Source: Hephaestia mangrovi (GTDB lineage: Bacteria; Pseudomonadota; Alphaproteobacteria; Sphingomonadales; Sphingomonadaceae). From it: DNA of 48,771 nt. The position numbers were made by a program, and so were the translations under genes. Positions 34,792 to 43,359 of the stretch are shown here, in pieces (position 1 is the first letter of the stretch; each line of letters opens with the position of its first letter). Location: assembly GCF_019880555.1 (NCBI RefSeq), contig NZ_JAINVU010000012.1, positions 1 to 48,771 on the forward strand. The letters run 5' to 3'. The notes under the pieces were generated by a model. That model was not told where the DNA came from. It searched no databases and saw only the letters and a program-made list of their open reading frames with translations.

Positions 34792-36441
34792 ATGACCGGG
34801 AAATACGACGCAATCACGCTGGAAATATTTTGGAGCAGGCTGATCGCGGTCGCGGACGAGGCGGCAACCACGCTGCTTCGCACGGCCTTCTCGCCCATCG
34901 TGCGTGAGTCAAACGACTTCGCTACCTGCCTCTTGGACGTCCACGGTGGGACGCTGGCCGAATGCAGCGGCGGGATTCCGGCCTTTGCCGGCCTGCTCGG
35001 CCGCACCGCCCGACATTTTTTGCGCACCTTTCCGATCGATTCCTGGTCGGAGGGCGATTGCGTGATCACGAACGATCCGTGGATCGGGACGGGGCATTTG
35101 CCGGACGTGGCGATGATCGCGCCGATCTTCCATCGTGGCAGACTGGTCGCCTTTTCCGGCAGCGCCGCGCATACGCCCGACATCGGCGGTTCGCTCGGCG
35201 CCCAAAACAAGGAAATATACGAAGAGGGCATCTGCATCCCCCCGATGCACTTCTATCGTGGGGGCGTGCGCAATGACGACCTGCTGCGATTGTTCCTGAA
35301 CAACGTGCGGTTTCCCGACCTGATGCTTGGGGACCTGGAGGCGCAGGCTACGGCAAACGAAGTTTGTCGGCGTCGCACCGTGGATTTCCTTGACGATACG
35401 GGGCTCGACGATTTGGGCGATCTGGCCGCCGCGATACAGGGCATGTCGGAGCGAGCGATGCGCGACGCCATCCGGGCATTGCCTGATGGGGTCTACCGGG
35501 CAGCGGTCGACGCCGACGGTTTCGACGACCATCCCACCCATATTGCCTGCGCCGTCACCATCGCCGGGGACGGCATGACGGTCGATTACGCGGGCAGCTC
35601 GAAGCAGAACGGGCGCGCGACGAACTGCACGATGAATTATACGCAGGCCTATTCGATTTACCCGATCAAGTGCGTGCTCGATCCGCATACCAGGCGTAAC
35701 GAGGGATCTTACCGGCCCGTCAGCATCGTCGCGCCCGAAGGCGCCGTGATGAACGCCGTCCGGCCGTCGGCGGTTGCCGCGCGGCATCTCACCGGCCATC
35801 TCCTGAGCTGCGCGATCTACCAGGCGCTGGCGCAAGTTGTGCCCGATCGCATCCTCGCGGACAGTGGCGGAGCACCTGCGCTGCGCGCGCGGATCGGGGG
35901 CGTCAATAGCGAGGGCGAACGCTTCTCCGCGATCCTTTTTGCAAGTGCGGGCATGGGGGCGTCGTCGCGGTTCGATGGGCTGTCCACCACTGCCTTCCCG
36001 ACCAATTCAGGCGCCGGCAGCCTGGAGGCGCTCGAGGCCGTCGGCCCCATCCTGTTCACCCGCAAGGAATACCGCCAGGATTCCGGGGGCGCCGGTGAAT
36101 TCCGCGGTGGTCTCGGGCAGGTCGTCGAGATCGAAAATCTCACCACTCAGCCGATGCAGGTCATGATTATCGGCGACCGCGAACGGCATCCCGCGCTCGG
36201 CGTGGCCGGGGGGAAGCCGGGCGCCTGCGCCTACGCCCGGATCGACGGGGTCACGCCGGTTAGGCTCAAGTCCCGCACTGCGCTCGCGCCGGGTTCGCGC
36301 ATCGCCATCAATTTCGCCGGCGGCGGCGGCTACGGCGATCCATGCAAGCGGTCGGCGCTTGCGCTCGCCGACGATGTCCGAAACGGCATGGTCAGCGAAC
36401 GAGCCGCCCGGGAAGACTATCGTGGGGGCACGGCCGCATGA
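34792..36441 (+). CDS. Hydantoinase B / oxoprolinase subunit B (HyuB family)
   Basis: A 549-residue protein, normal length for HyuB. Family marks are LEIFWSRLIAVADEA, then AFSPIVRESNDFATCL, DPWIGTGHLPDV, VNSEGERFSAIL and IVGDRERHPA-like C-terminal sequence (IIGDRERHPALGV). The protein should pair with HyuA to make an ATP-dependent cyclic amide or lactam hydrolase, or a carboxylase as in the acetone and acetophenone carboxylases. The pair is in the order B then A, overlapping by four bases (ATGA). In this setting with 2-hydroxyacid enzymes, a lactone, lactam or carboxylated intermediate is as likely as hydantoin. The specific substrate is unknown. Confidence 0.92.
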   Translation: MTGKYDAITLEIFWSRLIAVADEAATTLLRTAFSPIVRESNDFATCLLDVHGGTLAECSGGIPAFAGLLGRTARHFLRTFPIDSWSEGDCVITNDPWIGTGHLPDVAMIAPIFHRGRLVAFSGSAAHTPDIGGSLGAQNKEIYEEGICIPPMHFYRGGVRNDDLLRLFLNNVRFPDLMLGDLEAQATANEVCRRRTVDFLDDTGLDDLGDLAAAIQGMSERAMRDAIRALPDGVYRAAVDADGFDDHPTHIACAVTIAGDGMTVDYAGSSKQNGRATNCTMNYTQAYSIYPIKCVLDPHTRRNEGSYRPVSIVAPEGAVMNAVRPSAVAARHLTGHLLSCAIYQALAQVVPDRILADSGGAPALRARIGGVNSEGERFSAILFASAGMGASSRFDGLSTTAFPTNSGAGSLEALEAVGPILFTRKEYRQDSGGAGEFRGGLGQVVEIENLTTQPMQVMIIGDRERHPALGVAGGKPGACAYARIDGVTPVRLKSRTALAPGSRIAINFAGGGGYGDPCKRSALALADDVRNGMVSERAAREDYRGGTAA

Positions 36442-38525
36442 ATACGCGTCGGACCGCGCGCATTGGCGTCGACATCGGCGGAACCTTCACTGACTTCGTG
36501 TTCCATGACGAGGCGCGCGGCATCACTCGGACGGGCAAACGTCTGACGACGCCGTCGGAACCCAGCCGGGCGATCATCGAAGGGATCGAGCGCCTCCTTT
36601 CGGAAACCGGGAGCGAGGCCGCGCAGATCCACAGCATCGTGCACGGCACCACGCTGATCACCAACACTGTCCTCGAGCGAACCGGCGGCAAGGTCGGGCT
36701 CATCGCCAATGCCGGGCTGACCGATACGCTCGAAATGGGGCGCGAAACCCGTTACGACGTGGACGATCTGTTCCAGCGCGCGGTGCCCGTGATCGTGCCG
36801 CGCTATCTGCGCCGGGGCGTCGCCGGCCGTATGTTGGCGGATGGCAGTGAACGGGAGCCGCTCGACGAGGAAGCGCTGCTCAAGGAGGTTGCGTTTCTGG
36901 TCGACGAGGGGATCGAAGCTCTCGCGATCTGCTTCATGAACGCTTATCGCAATCCGTCTCACGAGCGGCGGGCGGAGCAGCTCGTTCGCGAACGGTTTCC
37001 CGAGCTCCTCCTATCGGTCTCGTCGTCGGTAGCGCCCGAACTGCGCGAGTATGAGCGGACCAACACCGCATGCGTCAACGCCTACGTCCAGCCGCGCGTC
37101 CATGGCTATCTCGACAGGCTGACAGCGGATCTTGAAAGCCTCGGCTTCGTGGGCGACCTTTCGATCATGCTGTCGGGTGGTGGCCTGACGACCATCGAGG
37201 AGGCCAAAAATTTTCCGGTTCGACTGATCGAGTCGGGGCCGGCCGCGGGCGCGATGGCGGCGGCGCATATCGCTCGCCAGATCGGCGAGGACCACCTGAT
37301 ATCGTTCGACATGGGGGGAACGACCGCCAAGATGTGCCTGATCGAGCATGGTCAGCCACACGTAAAGCACGATTTCGAGGCCGGCCGGCTTGAAAGGTTC
37401 AAGCAGGGCTCCGGCCTACCGCTGAAAGTGACGGTCATCGACATGATCGAGATCGGGGCGGGCGGCGGCTCGATCGCGAACGTGGATGCGCTCGGCCTGA
37501 TGAAGGTCGGCCCTCGCAGCGCCAGCTCGGTGCCCGGCCCGGTATGCTATGGCCGCGGCGGGCAGGAGCCGACGGTTACAGATGCCGATTTGCTGCTCGG
37601 TTACCTGAATCCCGCGTTCTTCCTCGGCGGGGAAATGACGCTCCAGCTGGATGCGGTGCGCGATGCCTTCGAACGCAAGCTTGTCGCGCCGCTTTCCATT
37701 GATGTCGAGACCGCCGCGCGCGGCGTTCAGGAAATCGTCAACGAGAGCATGGCCGCTGCGACGCGGATGCATCTTGCCGAGAAGGGCAAGGATCCGCGCG
37801 ACTATGCCATGTTGGCTTTTGGCGGCGCTGGTCCCGTCCATGCGTACGGCCTCGCGCGGCTGCTCAAGGTTCGCAAGCTGATCGTCCCGATGGGCGCCGG
37901 CGTCATTTCCGCCTTCGGGTTCCTCGTGGCCGCGCCTGCGGTCGATGATGCGCGCGGCTACCTGGCGCCGATCGGGCGTGTCGACTGGGATCAGGTCGAA
38001 GCGCTGTTTCGGGAGATGGAGGAAAAGGCCACGGCGCTGCTCTCGAGCGTGGGCGCGGGCGACGGCGCGATCCGCTTCGAGCGACAGGCCGACATGCGCT
38101 ATGTCGGGCAGGGTTTCGAGATCACGGTTCCTCTGCCGAACGGCTCGCTTTCCGTCGACATGGCGCCGCAGATCCAGTCCGCGTTCGACGAGGAATATCG
38201 CAGACTTTTCGATCGGGTTGTCAGAGGCGTCCCGATAGAAGCTGTGAACTGGCGGCTGGCGGCGTCGGTCCCGGCGCAATCGATCAGCCTCGTGCACGCG
38301 CCGATCGACGCGCCGGCAGAGCGACCGGCGCGCGAGGTTTACTTCCCCGGCGCGGGGCGTGTGCTCGCGCGCGTATTCGACCGCTATGCGTTGCGCCCGG
38401 GCGACGTCATCGCCGGTCCCGCCGTGTTCGAGGAGCGCGAATCTTCCTTCGCGGTTGGCCCTGAGGGGAGCGTCACCGTCGACGATCAGTCAAATCTCGT
38501 TGTTTCGATTAGTTATCCAAACTGA
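36438..38525 (+). CDS. Hydantoinase A / oxoprolinase subunit A (HyuA family)
   Basis: A 695-residue ATP-binding subunit of the actin-like ATPase superfamily. The N-terminal nucleotide loop is IGVDIGGTFTDFV; then VHGTTLITNTVLER, the second loop SFDMGGTTAKMCL and GAGGGSIA. The usual length is about 690. The start ATG 36438 overlaps the hyuB stop. The frame is open upstream to 36342, but that part is the hyuB tail. HyuA binds and phosphorylates the substrate so that HyuB can complete ring opening or carboxylation. Together with the next four genes it forms one operon. Confidence 0.93.
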   Translation: MNTRRTARIGVDIGGTFTDFVFHDEARGITRTGKRLTTPSEPSRAIIEGIERLLSETGSEAAQIHSIVHGTTLITNTVLERTGGKVGLIANAGLTDTLEMGRETRYDVDDLFQRAVPVIVPRYLRRGVAGRMLADGSEREPLDEEALLKEVAFLVDEGIEALAICFMNAYRNPSHERRAEQLVRERFPELLLSVSSSVAPELREYERTNTACVNAYVQPRVHGYLDRLTADLESLGFVGDLSIMLSGGGLTTIEEAKNFPVRLIESGPAAGAMAAAHIARQIGEDHLISFDMGGTTAKMCLIEHGQPHVKHDFEAGRLERFKQGSGLPLKVTVIDMIEIGAGGGSIANVDALGLMKVGPRSASSVPGPVCYGRGGQEPTVTDADLLLGYLNPAFFLGGEMTLQLDAVRDAFERKLVAPLSIDVETAARGVQEIVNESMAAATRMHLAEKGKDPRDYAMLAFGGAGPVHAYGLARLLKVRKLIVPMGAGVISAFGFLVAAPAVDDARGYLAPIGRVDWDQVEALFREMEEKATALLSSVGAGDGAIRFERQADMRYVGQGFEITVPLPNGSLSVDMAPQIQSAFDEEYRRLFDRVVRGVPIEAVNWRLAASVPAQSISLVHAPIDAPAERPAREVYFPGAGRVLARVFDRYALRPGDVIAGPAVFEERESSFAVGPEGSVTVDDQSNLVVSISYPN

Positions 38526-38561
38526 CCGGTGCTGCCGGCAAAGCGCGAAGGTTCTGTGGAA

Positions 38562-39584
38562 ATGGGAGCAACAACCCGGCGAGTGGTGGTGACGCAACGC
38601 TTTTTCGACGATGGCACGATTGCCTATCTCGAACAGAATGGCTGCACCGTCGTCCAGGCCGACCTTCCTGAAGGCCAAGCGGATGGGAACTTGTCGCACG
38701 ACGAGTTGACGGGCGCGCTCGCCGGCGCGGCCGGATGGATTGTGGGACACGCGCGCGTCACCCGTGAATTGATGGCGGCGTTGCCCGCTCTCGAGGTGAT
38801 CTCACGGCGCGGTGTGGGCTACGATCGCGTGGATCTGCAGGCCGCTGCCGATCTGGGCAAGGTCGTCTGCATCGCCGCCGGCGGCAACGATGCGTCGGTT
38901 GCAGACCACACGATCGCCCTGATGCTGGCCGTCGGCCACCGCTTTCGGGAAACGCAAGCCAACATGGTGGCCGGGAACTGGGCGATCCTGATAGGGCGCG
39001 ACCTGTTTCGCCAGACGGTGGGTATCGTCGGATTGGGACGCATCGGTCGTAGCCTCGTCCAACGACTCAGCGGTTTCGACGTCGATATCCTCGTCGTCGA
39101 CAACAAGCGCGACGAGACATTCGCTGCGGCGAACGGTGTGGCCTATGTCGATCTCGAAACCCTGCTGCGCGAAAGCGATTATGTCTCGATCCACGCGCCT
39201 TTGACGGCCGAGACCCGCTTCATGTTCAACGCCGAGACCATTGCGAAGATGAAGAAGGGCGCGGTTTTGATCAACGCGGCCCGCGGCGGTCTGGTCGACG
39301 ACCGCGCCCTGCTCGACGCGCTCAAATCCGGCCATCTGGCCGGCGCCGGTCTCGACACGTTCCTGAGCGAAAGTGATCCGCAGACCAAGGCGGTGACAGA
39401 AGAGCTGATCCGCCTTCCCAATGTCATCGCGACTCCCCACGCGGCAGCCTCGACCCGCGAGGGCTTGGACCGAACCAACCTGGTGGCGGCGCAATGCGTG
39501 GTCGCCGTTCTCGACGGCCTCACTCCTCCGGCGGCCTGCGTCGTCGCCGATGGGCGGAAATCCGCCGCGTTGGAGCGGAATTGA
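38562..39584 (+). CDS. D-2-hydroxyacid dehydrogenase (D-isomer family)
   Basis: A 340-residue NAD-dependent dehydrogenase. The Rossmann loop is VGLGRIGRSL, the substrate arginine is in NAARGGLVDDRALLDAL, the glutamate region is LSESDPQTK, and the catalytic histidine is in ATPHAAAST. It interconverts a 2-oxoacid and a D-2-hydroxyacid, as in glyoxylate/hydroxypyruvate reductases and phosphoglycerate dehydrogenases. I choose ATG 38562 (MGATTRR); a GTG at 38529 adds 11 residues. It is 36 bases after hyuA. In this operon it could supply glycerate from hydroxypyruvate or tartronate semialdehyde, or oxidise the incoming hydroxyacid. Confidence 0.88.
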   Translation: MGATTRRVVVTQRFFDDGTIAYLEQNGCTVVQADLPEGQADGNLSHDELTGALAGAAGWIVGHARVTRELMAALPALEVISRRGVGYDRVDLQAAADLGKVVCIAAGGNDASVADHTIALMLAVGHRFRETQANMVAGNWAILIGRDLFRQTVGIVGLGRIGRSLVQRLSGFDVDILVVDNKRDETFAAANGVAYVDLETLLRESDYVSIHAPLTAETRFMFNAETIAKMKKGAVLINAARGGLVDDRALLDALKSGHLAGAGLDTFLSESDPQTKAVTEELIRLPNVIATPHAAASTREGLDRTNLVAAQCVVAVLDGLTPPAACVVADGRKSAALERN

Positions 39585-39628
39585 CCCCCTAACCTCCCGG
39601 ACCAGCCCATAGCAGAGCGAGCGAATAT

Positions 39629-40705
39629 ATGACTCGATCCGATGGCCATCGAATAGCGGTGATCCCCGGTGACGGCATCGGCAAGGAAGTCGTGCCGTCG
39701 GGATTGAAAGTGCTCGACGCGGTGTCGGCGCGTTTTGGCGTTCGTTTCGAATTCGATCACTTCGACTTTGCGTCGTGTGATTATTACCAAGCCCATGGCA
39801 AGATGATGCCGGATAACTGGAAGGCGTTGATCGGCGGGCATGATGCGATCTTCTTCGGAGCCGTGGGCTGGCCCGACGCCGTTCCGGACCATGTTTCCTT
39901 GTGGGGTTCGCTGATCCAGTTCCGGCGGGAGTTCGATCAGTACGTCAACCTCAGGCCGGTCAAACTGATGCCCGGCGTGCCGAGCCCGCTTGCCGGTCGA
40001 AGGCCCGGCGACATCGATTTTTACGTCGTGCGCGAGAACACCGAAGGGGAATATTCCTCGATCGGGGGAACGATATTTCCGGGGACCGAGCGGGAGGTGG
40101 TTATCCAGGAAACGGTCATGACCCGGGTGGGGGTGGACCGTATCCTCAAGTTCGCGTTCGAACTGGCCGAGCGGCGTGAGGAGAAGCACGTCACCTCGGC
40201 GACCAAGTCGAACGGTATCTCGATAACGATGCCGTATTGGGACGAGCGCGTTGAGCAAATGGCAGCCGATTTCCCGGGAGTGTCCTGGGACAAATACCAT
40301 ATCGACATTCTGGCCGCTCACTTCGTGCAGCACCCTGACTGGTTCGACGTCGTCGTCGCGTCGAACCTTTTCGGCGACATCCTGTCGGATCTGGGACCGG
40401 CATGTACCGGGACGATCGGAATCGCTCCCGCGGGCAACATCAATCCCGAACGTCGCTTTCCGTCTTTGTTCGAGCCGGTCCATGGATCGGCGCCAGACAT
40501 TGCCGGCAAGGGGATCGCAAACCCGATCGGCCAGATCTGGTCGGCGTCGTTGATGCTCGATCATCTCGGTGAATGGGAGGCGGCGGCGGCCGTGATAACC
40601 GCGATAGAAGAGGTGCTGGCCAAACCGGAATTCCGCACGCGCGATCTCGGCGGCACGGCGTCGACGGAGACGTGTACCACCGCGGTCCTCGACGCTCTGC
40701 GATAG
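39629..40705 (+). CDS. ttuC: Tartrate dehydrogenase-like enzyme (isocitrate/isopropylmalate dehydrogenase family)
   Basis: A 358-residue NAD-dependent beta-decarboxylating dehydrogenase. It starts AVIPGDGIGKEVVPSGL and carries DYYQAHGKMMPDNW, which is specific to tartrate/D-malate dehydrogenases, then VRENTEGEYSSIGG. The metal and product end follows as NLFGDILSDLG and PSLFEPVHGSAPDIAGK. Tartrate dehydrogenase (TtuC) oxidises tartrate or D-malate; meso-tartrate can yield D-glycerate. The enzyme name is by subgroup, and activity on another 2-hydroxydicarboxylate is possible. It is followed by a glycerate kinase gene, which fits glycerate as its product. Confidence 0.85.
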   Translation: MTRSDGHRIAVIPGDGIGKEVVPSGLKVLDAVSARFGVRFEFDHFDFASCDYYQAHGKMMPDNWKALIGGHDAIFFGAVGWPDAVPDHVSLWGSLIQFRREFDQYVNLRPVKLMPGVPSPLAGRRPGDIDFYVVRENTEGEYSSIGGTIFPGTEREVVIQETVMTRVGVDRILKFAFELAERREEKHVTSATKSNGISITMPYWDERVEQMAADFPGVSWDKYHIDILAAHFVQHPDWFDVVVASNLFGDILSDLGPACTGTIGIAPAGNINPERRFPSLFEPVHGSAPDIAGKGIANPIGQIWSASLMLDHLGEWEAAAAVITAIEEVLAKPEFRTRDLGGTASTETCTTAVLDALR

Positions 40706-40720
40706 CGCCCGGCTTCACGC

Positions 40721-42007
40721 ATGCGAAGCGCTTCGCCATCCCCAGAAGACATTCTGCGCCAATTGTTCGACGCCGCCGTCGGAAGCGCCCTGCCGACCGA
40801 GTGCATTCCGCGCCATCTCCCACCGCCGCCGGACGGACGCACGATCGTCGTAGGCGCCGGAAAGGCCGCTGCGGCCATGGCGCAAGCCGTAGAGGACAAT
40901 TGGAACGGGCCGTTGTCGGGCTTGGTGATCACCCGCTACGGTCACGCGCTGCCATGCCGGCGGATAGAAGTGGCGGAGGCCGGACATCCGGTGCCCGATC
41001 AAGCAGGGGCAGACGCGACGCGGCGCCTGTTGCGTCTGGTGGACGACGCGGACGAGGACGATCTGGTGATCTGCCTGATCTCGGGGGGCGGGTCTGCGTT
41101 GCTTGCTGCCCCGCCGCCCGGCGTGTCGCTCGCCGATGAGCAGCAGGTGGTGCGCTCGCTCCTGCGGTGCGGGGCGACGATCGCGGAGCTAAACTGTGTC
41201 CGCAAGCACCTTTCGCTGGTCAAAGGGGGGCGCCTGGCAACGGTAGCCTCTCCGGCACGCTTGGTGACTCTCGTCATCTCCGATGTTCCCGGCGACGATG
41301 TTTCGACGATCGCGTCCGGGCCTACCGTCCCGGACCCGACGACGAGCGCGCAGGCGATCGCGATTCTCTCGAAATACGACCTCGCCGTGCCGCACTCGGT
41401 GCTCAGCTGGTTGGGAGCGCCTGCCAGCGAGACGCCGAAGCCGCGCGATCTGCCATCAGGTGACGTGCGAATGATCGCCACGCCGCAGCTGGCCATCGAG
41501 GCCGCAGCGCGCCTAGCAGCGGAGCTTGGCTATATGCCCGTCATCCTCGGCAGCGCGATCGAGGGTGAGGCGAGAGAGGTTGCGACGATGCATGCAGGCA
41601 TCGCCCGCCAGATCCGCGCCTTCGGTCAGCCGGCGGCGCCGCCGTGCGTCCTCCTTTCGGGGGGCGAGACCAGCGTCACCGTTCGGGGCGCGGGGCGGGG
41701 CGGGCGTAACGCGGAGTTCCTGCTGTCGCTCGCGATCGGCCTTGACGGCATGGCGGGCGTCTTCGCGCTCGCGGCCGACACCGACGGGATCGACGGCACG
41801 GAGGACAATGCCGGTGCGATCATCGGCCCGGACATCCTGTCGAGGGTCTCTCCGCCATCGACGGCGGCCCGCTGTCTCGCGCAGAACGACGGATATGGTT
41901 ACTTCGAACGCGCCGGCGCGCTGCTCTTCACGGGCCCCACCTTCACGAACGTAAACGACTTTCGCGCGATCCTCATCGACCCTCCGGCCGAGGTCGGGGG
42001 TCGATGA
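40721..42007 (+). CDS. ttuD: Glycerate 2-kinase (MOFRL/GckA type; TtuD-like)
   Basis: A 428-residue type-2 glycerate kinase. Marks are the N-terminal VVGAGKAAAAMAQAVE, SGGGSALLAAPPPG, the MOFRL domain LSGGETSVTVRGAGRGGRN and the C-terminal ADTDGIDGTEDNAGA. It phosphorylates D-glycerate to 2-phosphoglycerate, which enters glycolysis. The TtuD product of tartrate operons belongs here, older annotated as hydroxypyruvate reductase. It starts 15 bases after the tartrate dehydrogenase-like gene, and its stop overlaps the transporter start (ATGA). The reaction is known for the family; the link to this pathway is inferred. Confidence 0.9.
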   Translation: MRSASPSPEDILRQLFDAAVGSALPTECIPRHLPPPPDGRTIVVGAGKAAAAMAQAVEDNWNGPLSGLVITRYGHALPCRRIEVAEAGHPVPDQAGADATRRLLRLVDDADEDDLVICLISGGGSALLAAPPPGVSLADEQQVVRSLLRCGATIAELNCVRKHLSLVKGGRLATVASPARLVTLVISDVPGDDVSTIASGPTVPDPTTSAQAIAILSKYDLAVPHSVLSWLGAPASETPKPRDLPSGDVRMIATPQLAIEAAARLAAELGYMPVILGSAIEGEAREVATMHAGIARQIRAFGQPAAPPCVLLSGGETSVTVRGAGRGGRNAEFLLSLAIGLDGMAGVFALAADTDGIDGTEDNAGAIIGPDILSRVSPPSTAARCLAQNDGYGYFERAGALLFTGPTFTNVNDFRAILIDPPAEVGGR

Positions 42008-43302
42008 TCATGCTGATGTGGCTCGGCTATCTCATGGTCGCCACGTTCATGATCGCGATCATGACGAGGCGGCTGTCCGCGCTCGTCGCCCTGGTCCTCG
42101 TGCCGATTGTGTTCGGCATGCTCGCGGGCCATGGCGTCGATCTCGGGCCGATGGTGGTTTCAGGTATCTCCAAGCTGGCGCCGACAGCGACGTTGCTGCT
42201 GTTCGCTGTGCTGTACTTTGCCGTGATGATCGACGTGGGGCTGTTTGATCCGCTGGTGAATCGCGTGCTCAAGGTGGCGGGCGACGATCCTGCCCGCCTC
42301 GCGGTCGGGACGGCGCTTGTGGCCATGATCGTGTCGCTGGACGGCGACGGAGCGACGACCGCGCTCATCACGGTGACCGCGTTCCTGCCGGTCTACAGGC
42401 GGATCGGGATGAACCCGCTCATCCTCGCGACGCTTCTCGGTCTATCGGTGTGCGTCGTGAATCTGACTCCCTGGGGAGGGCCGACCGGACGGGTGGCCGC
42501 AGCATTGCAATTGAATCCCGCGGACGTCTTCGTGCCGCTTTTGCCGACCATGCTGGCCGGCATGGTCGCGACGCTGCTGATCGCATGGCACCTCGGTCGG
42601 GCCGAACGGCGCCGGCTGAACACGGGTGCCGGCCAGGGCGCAAGTGGCGAACCCGAACGGGCAATGGCATTCGATCGCGACGCTTCGCTACTTCGGCCCC
42701 GCCTGATTTGGGTCAATTTGCTGCTCACGCTGGCCCTGTTCGGCTTGGCGCTCGGTCGGCTCGCACCCCTCTCGCTCGTTTTCATGGGCGGATTCGCGCT
42801 TGCCCTGCTGATCAACTTCCCGGGCGTGACCGATCAGCGTGCGCGCCTGCAGGCTTATGCCGCCAACGCATTGCCGATTGTTCTTCTGATCCTCGCTGCC
42901 GGCCTGTTCACGGGCGTCATGGCCGGCACCGGCATGATCGATGCGATGGCGAAGGGCGCGATGGCGATCGTCCCCGCGTCGCTCGGGCCGTCGCTAGGGG
43001 CGGTAACGGCGTTCCTCAGCGCGCCGCTCATGTTCACCTTGTCGAACGACGCGCTGTTTTTCGGCGTCGTTCCGGTCATCGCGCAGGCCGCCGCGGGCCA
43101 CGGCGTAGCGCCGGCGGCGATTGCGCGCGCATCGCTGCTGGGAACCGCCGTGCACGGTCTCAGCCCGCTGGTTGCCGCGGTCTACCTCGTCACCGGCCTG
43201 GTCGGCTGCGAACTCAGTGCGTTGCAGCGATTTGCGCTTAAATGGGCGGTGGTCGTGACGCTGGTGATGATCGGCACGGCAATGCTCACCGGTGCTATCT
43301 GA
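42004..43302 (+). CDS. Carboxylate transporter of the CitMHS family
   Basis: A 432-residue integral membrane protein with about 11-12 helices. Family marks are VSLDGDGATTALITVTAFLPVY and VVNLTPWGGPTGRVAAAL in the first half, and FTLSNDALFFGVVPVI in the second. CitMHS proteins take up metal complexes of citrate with protons. In this operon it would bring a hydroxy-di- or tricarboxylate across the inner membrane. Its start overlaps the kinase stop. It is the last gene of the six-gene operon and converges with the MFS gene ending at 43360. Confidence 0.88.
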   Translation: MIMLMWLGYLMVATFMIAIMTRRLSALVALVLVPIVFGMLAGHGVDLGPMVVSGISKLAPTATLLLFAVLYFAVMIDVGLFDPLVNRVLKVAGDDPARLAVGTALVAMIVSLDGDGATTALITVTAFLPVYRRIGMNPLILATLLGLSVCVVNLTPWGGPTGRVAAALQLNPADVFVPLLPTMLAGMVATLLIAWHLGRAERRRLNTGAGQGASGEPERAMAFDRDASLLRPRLIWVNLLLTLALFGLALGRLAPLSLVFMGGFALALLINFPGVTDQRARLQAYAANALPIVLLILAAGLFTGVMAGTGMIDAMAKGAMAIVPASLGPSLGAVTAFLSAPLMFTLSNDALFFGVVPVIAQAAAGHGVAPAAIARASLLGTAVHGLSPLVAAVYLVTGLVGCELSALQRFALKWAVVVTLVMIGTAMLTGAI

Positions 43303-43359
43303 AACAGTTGAGGCGCGCGCGCGAAGTAGCGCTACGGCGTCGACCAGTTCCTGATCGCA

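Noticed and set aside
43303..43359. GTAGCGCTAC palindrome between convergent transporter genes as terminator
   Set aside because: The palindrome has no loop and no following T run, so it is not a convincing terminator.
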